The translations under genes were made by a program, and so were the position numbers. 64,000 nucleotides of DNA from assembly GCA_903772945.1 (NCBI GenBank), contig CAICTM010000288.1, positions 1 to 64,000 on the forward strand, in the 5' to 3' direction. The stretch's first letter is position 1. The number at the start of each line of letters is the position of its first letter. The notes beneath the pieces were generated by a model that saw only the letters and a program-made list of their open reading frames with translations, made no database searches and was not told the DNA's origin. Positions 57,868-64,000 of this stretch are shown here, in pieces. Source of the stretch: Seminavis robusta (lineage: Eukaryota > Bacillariophyta > Bacillariophyceae > Naviculales > Naviculaceae).

Positions 57868-57898
57868 ACCACAACCACAACCACAACCACAACCACAC
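57868..57898 (+). repeat. CCACAA hexanucleotide repeat
   Basis: Five uninterrupted copies of a CCACAA unit. Confidence 0.9.
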
Positions 57899-58047
57899 AG
57901 CTATTTTCTTTCATGGCCAAAGATGTGTGCCCTTCAGTTCTTGCTTACTTGAATCCTAGATTCTAAGAAAAGACATTGCTCCACGCTCAGAAGAAGGAGC
58001 AACAACACTGCAACACCCTCAATGTAAGAACGATGCAACCATCATCA

Positions 58048-58149
58048 ACCTTCTTCAAACTTCATCAACCTTCATCAACCTTCATCAGCCTTCATCAACC
58101 TTCATCAATCGCCATCAATCGCCATCAACATTCATCAACCTTCATCAAT
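58048..58149 (+). repeat. TTCATCAACC minisatellite
   Basis: About ten copies of a 10-base TTCATCAACC unit with small changes, continuous without spacers, so it is not a CRISPR array. Confidence 0.85.
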
Positions 58150-58386
58150 GACCGTCATCTGACCAGCTAGCTACCGGTAGCTAGTAGGTCAACCTTGTTG
58201 ACATTGGGTCAATCACTGGAGGCTGGAGGAATTTTCAGAAAAGGGGTAAGTTTGAGTCCTGTCACGAAAGCTCAGAGAGATGACGTCACGTCAAAACCTT
58301 ATTTCTAATCACTAGAAAGACCGTTTTGGGACTGACCACCCCCACAAGCCGAGTGCGCGTGCCACCGGTAAACAGCAGGGCGTGGA

Positions 58387-58464
58387 CGGTCGACAAAGAG
58401 GGGAGTTTCAAGACCTGAACGTGGAACAGGACTCACCGGTCGACAAAGAGAGCAGTTTCGAGAT
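58387..58464 (+). repeat. direct duplication around GGTCGACAAAGAG
   Basis: Two imperfect copies of about 27 bases beginning GGTCGACAAAGAG, at 58387 and 58438. Confidence 0.8.
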
Positions 58465-59719
58465 CTTTACCAGGAGCGGCAAAAGGCGGGACGTCCACCA
58501 GTGAGTAATAGCTAGTAATTGCCACCAGCAGCTCTCCGCCGGTACCGGTATCTATTACCAAGCTTCTTCTTGTTTTGCATGGCTGTGCATGTAAAACAAG
58601 GCGGCAGGCACAGGGTACTGTGAGACTGTGAGAAGAAAAAAACCTTCCCATACGGTAGGTTCTCTAAGGAATGTAGTAATAATACTGGTAACCAGCTGGT
58701 ACGTAGCCAGCCAGGAGTTAGGAGTAGCTGGCTTTCCCCCTCCTGGTCTTATCCACGATGTCTCTACCGGTAGCCAGCAGATACAGATGATCTTTCGTCA
58801 ATACCTCCATGCTCCATGGTACCGCTTTCATTTTTCGCCCTCTTGATACCAGCGGAGACTGACAGAGTAGATGCCTCACGACCAAGTGGGAGAGTTCGTT
58901 GGCGTGTAGACAAGAGACGGGCGTGCGGGAGTGCTCTCGTGGAGGAGCAAAGCTGCTCAAATACTACTGAACTTTCTATAGTTAGGAGAACGGGAAACTC
59001 TCGAGATATTTTCGCTGAGCAGCAAAGAGCAAGTTTCAAACCGAACCGAAATGTTTCCAGACTTTACTTTAGCAGCTTCAAGGAGACTCTGTAGTGTATG
59101 GTACTTGACATCGGTACTGCTATGAAAGCGCCGGAAATCACGATTTTACAAACCCAATCAGAATTAGACTATTCCAAAACCAAATTATTTAGTAAAATAT
59201 TGAAAATTTTGAGGATGACAAGTGCAAATCGCGATTTGGGCCAGGTTTCTCTGATTGATTCGATCCGATTCAGAGGGACCGACCGGCCCTTGAAGCCTTG
59301 AAGGAGTGATGATGATTCCCGAAATGCCTAAATTGTGTACCTGGTACGACTGTACGTAGATCTAATATCAACTACTTGCCCTCGAGGAGTGGTGAAAAGA
59401 CTTTTTGAATTTCCTCAGAGTTTTACGAAAAAGGCTAGCAGATTGAGAGTTTCCCGATACTAAGTTTGTGCTTCCTTTGTGTACCTTTTGTCACAGTAAA
59501 AGTTACCGAGTTTATCTAATGACTGCTCAAGACAAAATGATGTGGTAAAGATTGCGAGAAAGGAAACTTGACCAGGGTCTCTGGGGCCAATCATGGTTAA
59601 CACAACATGCCGTAACCAGTGCGATGGAGATCACAGATTACGTAAGAGTACTGGGTCTTTGATGAAGTTGCGGGAATGTTTTTTTGCTTTTTTCACTTCA
59701 ATTTTGGGAAGAAGACAAA
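58465..59719. other. intergenic region
   Basis: No coding signal recognised. TACCGGTA and GGTACC palindromes recur near 58545 and 58768. A GATTCGATCCGATTC motif lies at about 59256. Confidence 0.4.
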
Positions 59720-59885
59720 AAGTAAGGATGACTCAAATTGGAAGAATGCTTGAATGTGAAGAATTGACGCCACCTTGATACTAAATTTGTGTAAGAGACT
59801 TTCAATCTGGAAGAAAGCAGGATATGGAACTTTCATGAGATGAAAGAAAGACTCAAAGTGGAATATTGACTCAAACTTGGGGTTT
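59720..59885 (-). repeat. minisatellite related to the array at 20.1 kb
   Basis: On the minus strand, imperfect copies of a TTCTTCCA-ATTTGAGTCA unit recur, matching the 20113-20312 array in inverted orientation. More diverged than that copy. Confidence 0.5.
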
Positions 59886-60182
59886 GACACACGCAAGGCT
59901 ACAAGTAAAAAAGCTCTTTTCCCGTAGCTCCACTTTCTTTTCAGCCTGGTGTGTCCGGTAAAAGCAGAAAACCCGTTGTGGACTGTTGTGGCCCCAAGAG
60001 TTTACCAAAAAGCACAACCAAACCAAACAGGGTCGCAGCAGAAGGGAGCTGGAAACCAAGCAAAACGAAAGCCTCCCAAGAGCTCACAAATCATCTCTCT
60101 GATACCTGAGAGTTACAAATCGACAAACGTCGCTACAAGCACCTTCCTGTCATAGTTTCTGCAAAACAAAGTAACCGGCTCA
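59886..60182. other. upstream flank of the DUF6824 gene
   Basis: 297 bases of promoter-side sequence; no motif named. Confidence 0.4.
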
Positions 60183-61341
60183 ATGATTCACTACATGAAT
60201 TTTCCGATCATGAAGACAGCAGAGAGTGGTATTGCCAAGCTCGCTCGAAATGTCAGGCCTTCCATTTGCTACGGTTCGTCCCGAGAGCTCGGTGCTCAGT
60301 TCGTTCCTGGTCCCATGGACGTCATTTGCTCTAGAGGAAAACAAGCCTTGGCTCATGTAAGTTACCCGATATTTCCAGCTTGGAAACGATCTTGCATCCA
60401 ATGTGGCTGATACATTGTTCCGTTTGACTTCACTAAACAGGAAGGGAACAAGGCCTTTAGGCGAATAATCGACAGCCACATCGACGCCTACAAGAAAGCA
60501 ACATCAAAGATGGACAAGAGCGTCATCGTCACGGCTATCATTGATAAGATTCGAAATGCCTCTCCTGATGGGGGATTTATTCGACAGTTGGATGGGCAAT
60601 GGATTGAAGTTGGTACGACAGCCATGACGTGACTAAAACCCTCCAAACAACGGCATTTTCCTGACACTTTTCCATCGTCCTCTTGCTATCTCTTTCAGGG
60701 GATCATGTGGCCAGAGAGAAAGTGGGACAAACACTGGTAAGTTTCTCAAAGCATAAAAAAGACAAAGGAGCCTCGACATCATTGCTCACCAATCCTTCTC
60801 TTTCGATCTGCAGCGTGACATGATCTCGCACAAATACAAATCCAGCACCAAGTCCAAGAAAGTTCGCCGCAAGGAGCTGCAGGCAAAGCAAAACGACGAT
60901 ATTGATGACTTTATGAGGGCAAACTGCCCCGATATCACTGAACGAGTCAAGCAACTAACTCTAACAGCAAAAACAGAAGGTACGGCTAAATGGCGCACGC
61001 ACGGCTCAAGTTCTATCTTTGATATTCACGTCCCAACTAACACAATCCCGTTACATCAATTAATTACAGAGGAACTTCAGGCTGCCTTCAACCAAGCCAA
61101 CTGCGAACTGCTGACGGCATTGAAGAAAGCCAAGGGGGGTGGCAGTCAAGAACTAGCCGCGTTTGCCAATGCCATGGAAACATCCGATCCCTCAGAATTG
61201 AAACTGAAATTGCCCGGGCGTGATTCCCCACAAAGCTGCTGTGCTAGCGTTGCTAGCGATGCCACCCCAGCAGCGGCTCCTGGACCAATGTCCCTGGACG
61301 ATGCAGTCGATGACTATCATCTTCGATACTCAAAACTATAG
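60183..61341 (+). CDS. DUF6824-domain protein (diatom-type putative regulator)
   Basis: Four exons (60183-60356, 60441-60612, 60699-60736, 60814-61341) give 303 residues; an in-frame Met5 is an alternative start. The DUF6824 domain spans exons 1-4: PMDVICSRGKQALAHEGNKA, then FRRIIDSHIDAYKKATSKMD, IIDKIRNASPDGGFIRQLDG and WIEVGDHVAREKVGQTLRDM, matching the family pattern D-V-[LI]-C-x-R-G ... H-x-GN-x-x-F. A basic segment (KSSTKSKKVRRKELQ) follows and could be a nuclear signal. The C-terminal half is low complexity with Gly/Ser and Ala/Pro. The family is expanded in diatoms and thought to act in gene regulation; the exact role is not established. Confidence 0.85.
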
Positions 61342-62257
61342 GCCAGTCATGCATGCAACCAAGCAATGGGGATTTTTGGTTTCCCTGACTTCATATGATT
61401 CATACGCAACACACTCCACATGATAGGCCCAACCTCAAACACATTCAATGCTTCCCGCTTCGCCCCAGCCGTTCAAAACTTCCTGCTTCCCCATCTCATT
61501 GCAACTCCTATTGGGCTGTAGAAACGATGACTTTTGCATATTATAAGACTACTTCATGTGACTCAATGTACCTTCTCTATCTGCTTTCCGAGTTGTGTAG
61601 ATACTATAGCTAGCCAGTAGGCACTGATATCAGCCACCAGCAAGTTGGACAGGAGTAAACGAGCAGGTTCCGTACTAATAGAGCGGGAGGAGACGAGGTC
61701 CTTGGTTGCCTTCATGTGCCCCCCCAAAGCATACCGGTACCGGTACGCGTACCGGTTCCGGTAAGATACAAGCCAGCAAGCCTTTTAAAAGATACCCACG
61801 TCTTGCCGTCCAGGTGAGGAATTCAGTATCAAGAGCGCTGTGTTTGTCTATTTGTGTGCTGTAATAGCTGCTGTAATAGTTGCTGTAATCGTCAACCCTC
61901 GCCAGCGGGAAATTCGACGCCCAGACCGATACCAGGTACAGTGGGACAAACGATACTGTAGGAATATTTGGTTGTTCGGATATCATCGGCAAATGCATCT
62001 GACGACGGTACAGATGAAAGAACCGAGATCCAGTGGCCTTAGTTTAGTTAGAAGAAGGAAGAACTCTTATCGTGCAAAAACATGAACCTAAACGTGCATG
62101 GCATGCCCCTACGTGCATCCATTGTGACTTCTAAAAAGTGGTATCAGTAGTGGATCAGGCAGACCCTCTATCGTCATGCAATACTTCAAGGACCATCCGG
62201 GGCATGTTTATCACAGCAGCTCTCAAAAACAAGGACTACAGGCACCCAAGTTTTTGC
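61342..62257. other. intergenic region with GGTACC palindrome cluster
   Basis: Convergent spacer. At 61731-61763 ACCGGT, GGTACC and GTACGC units overlap into a self-complementary stretch. No coding signal. Confidence 0.5.
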
Positions 62258-63285
62258 TCAAAGATCACTGATACCCTTGATCGCAGATTCTTTTGCCGCC
62301 GGACTAATCGGCTGTTTGCCAAAGTAAACATCGCAAATTGCCCTTGTAAACACCTCTGATACTACCACATTTTGGCCACCATTGCTACACTTGCATTCCA
62401 CCGAGTTCCCTCGAATGTTTATAATGATCTCGTCGCCTCTGTTGAGACTTCCATATTTTCGCATCTTTGAAAAGTGATCCAGTCTGAATGTGAAGCAGAC
62501 AAAAGAAGAATAGAGAAAGAAAGGTTATAGAGCTGAGGATGCAGTCTGTCGGACCAACGTTGCCATGATGTATGCATCTTTCAATAGTGTAGATACATGA
62601 CTTCCACGACTTACGCAAACAAGTCTCGTCCGTGCATGCGAGGCTCCAATGACTCGATCAAGGTAGAAACTACTTTGTCCATTGTCAACGTCCGGTTCAT
62701 AACAATGCGAGCCGTACGATGATTGTGTGGATTCAGCAAAGCTTCCTCATAGTCTTGTTCGTCTAAACCACGGAAATCTTCTTTATTCACATAGAATCCC
62801 ACGGCATAGACATTGAAAAACTGGTACTTCTTTCGGACTCCAAGTCCTAGCAACTCCTTGGCTTGAAAAGAGGGTGGGAACGATATGCCCGTTTCTGGTT
62901 CTTCCCGCTGCTGCACGGCTGTCTCCTCCTTCTTGACTTGTGCAGCTGAGGATTCCACATGAGGATTTTTGGAAGATACCGATACAGGACCGACTTGTAT
63001 TGGTGGAAGTGGAAGAGTACCAAGAGCATCGAGAGACGTGGTAGACGCGGTACCCCCACTCGGAAAAGATTGCTGATTCACAGATCCAATGGATGCAGCC
63101 GTCACAAAGGCTCCAGCCAATATCCAGGCGACGGGTCTTTCCCACACACCCTTGTTAGTTGTCGTTGTTGTTGGTGCGGCAGCAGCAACTGTTGTGCTCA
63201 ATCTGGCGGGGTTGTTCAAGCGAACAACGTTGCTGGACCGAGCCAGGACCGGTTTGATAGGACGCATGAGAATCCGGGACGACAT
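62258..63285 (-). CDS. chalcone-isomerase-like protein
   Basis: Two exons on the minus strand (63285-62615 and 62483-62258) give 298 residues. An N-terminal Arg/Ser/Thr-rich, acid-free presequence (mitochondrial or plastid) precedes a hydrophobic helix (about 50-68), a linker, then the CHI fold: GISFPPSFQAKELLGLGVRK from about 133, FFNVYAVGFYV, and across the intron SLNRGDEIIINI and IC-DVYFGKQPISPAAKESAI. Fatty-acid-binding or non-catalytic CHI-like proteins share this pattern; true chalcone isomerisation is not implied in an alga. The intron splits the domain near the GRDLFA/LDHF junction. Confidence 0.85.
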
Positions 63286-63795
63286 GGTGTGTTGGTCCTG
63301 TGTATTGAGATCAAAAGCGGATTACTACACAATGTGGTCCTGTGAAAATGAGAAAGGCAAGAAGATTTCTGTTTGATAGCTTTCTCAAAACAGTCACTAT
63401 TCTCGCGTGAATTAGGAAATTTGATGGCTGATGTCAGCCAACACAGTGCACAGCACGGTGACACCTTTTCATTTTTGAGACTTGAGAGGGTCATCTGCAA
63501 CAATGAGAAAGATACCTTTTGCAACCAAGAGGCACGGAACTTCTCTCGCTCCTTGTTTCCGTTGTTGATGACAACAGCCGAAAACATTAGAGGTAAGGGG
63601 GAGAGGAGCTGATGTGGTAACTTTTCTTGACAGAAAGAACAAAAATGGGAACAATGCCATCAACTCCTTTCTTCCGATGCATGCTACCCAACATGTGCCG
63701 ATATTCCGCACTCCACAGTGTATCTTTGTCGTGCCCATTTCCTCGGCTGATGAAGGCTGACTAACTATACTGGCTAGTAGCTAGAGGTGAACAGG
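63286..63795. other. divergent intergenic region
   Basis: 510 bases between the CHI-like start (minus) and the gene at 63796 (plus). CTAGTAGCTAGA lies just before that ATG. No other signal. Confidence 0.4.
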
Positions 63796-64000
63796 ATGAG
63801 ATCTATCAGTTCCATAGTGTATACTTTTGCTTTTGCTAGCCTGTCGTTGGTGGCGGGGTTTTTGGTTCCTACTACTCATCGGTTGGGTTCTGTCGTCAAC
63901 AAGTTGGCCACAAAATCGCCAGATGTGGACACGAGCACACCAGCCTACGAAGATCCCTCTGGATTGTTTCGTCATGGAAGCAGTGGCTACGTTCCTGCAG
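63796..64000 (+). CDS. 5' end of a protein with plastid-type presequence (truncated by window)
   Basis: An ATG at 63796 opens a frame that runs off the window end: a hydrophobic signal peptide (SSIVYTFAFASLSLVAG), then FLVPTTHR, a bipartite plastid presequence as in diatoms, and a hydrophilic start to the mature part (GLFRHGSSGYVPA). The product cannot be named from 68 codons. Confidence 0.6.
   Translation, partial: MRSISSIVYTFAFASLSLVAGFLVPTTHRLGSVVNKLATKSPDVDTSTPAYEDPSGLFRHGSSGYVPA

Noticed and set aside
58048-58149. CRISPR-like array
   Set aside because: Copies adjoin without unique spacers; it is an ordinary minisatellite in a eukaryotic spacer.

Overview
The window reads as nuclear DNA of a diatom (stramenopile alga), probably a pennate one. 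The evidence is the gene content and gene style: short GT-AG introns of about 80-100 bases, a DUF6824 regulator of the diatom type, ankyrin repeats of the stramenopile WARENGCPW kind, signal peptides followed directly by a Phe-led plastid-type transit sequence, and spliced mitochondrial and channel genes. No bacterial operon, rRNA, tRNA or CRISPR array was recognised. Assigning the organism is inference; no search could be run.

Layout: 1-6.8 kb holds the 3' end of a TPR protein, an ankyrin-repeat gene whose 3' half has decayed, an SGNH-hydrolase-like membrane protein, and NDUFV2 of complex I. 7-16.9 kb holds a second, altered SGNH-like copy, three tandem copies of an unrecognised multi-pass membrane protein with a zeta-family P-loop kinase on the opposite strand inside the cluster, and a plastid-type DUF179 (YqgE/AlgH) protein whose frame changes within an acidic tract. 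17-24 kb holds an RCC1-BTB protein with exons cut at propeller blades, a 2 kb repeat-rich stretch with a candidate inverted-repeat element, a possible aspartic-protease-like gene and a broken gene remnant. 24-39.6 kb holds TYW1 (wyosine tRNA modification), a ubiquitin-specific protease with a Tudor-like tail, a CLC chloride transporter, the third SGNH-like copy (inverted), and an eight-exon SLC13/SLT-type transporter with four TrkA-C modules and an apparent ACT domain. 40-57.4 kb holds a 2,579-residue coiled-coil protein, a START-like secreted protein, a plastid-type cupin, a double DUF2061 membrane protein, and a 1,569-residue PDZ-PHD-Tudor-like protein. 57.4-64 kb is looser: minisatellites, the DUF6824 gene, a chalcone-isomerase-like gene and the first codons of another gene with a plastid-type presequence.

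The genes do not form one pathway. Two local expansions stand out: the SGNH-like family (three copies, two in tandem) and the multi-pass membrane trio. The most unusual architecture is the transporter at 35.2-39.6 kb, where an ACT-like small-molecule sensing module sits between TrkA-C domains. All splice sites were placed by eye from GT-AG consensus, reading frame and paralogue comparison.
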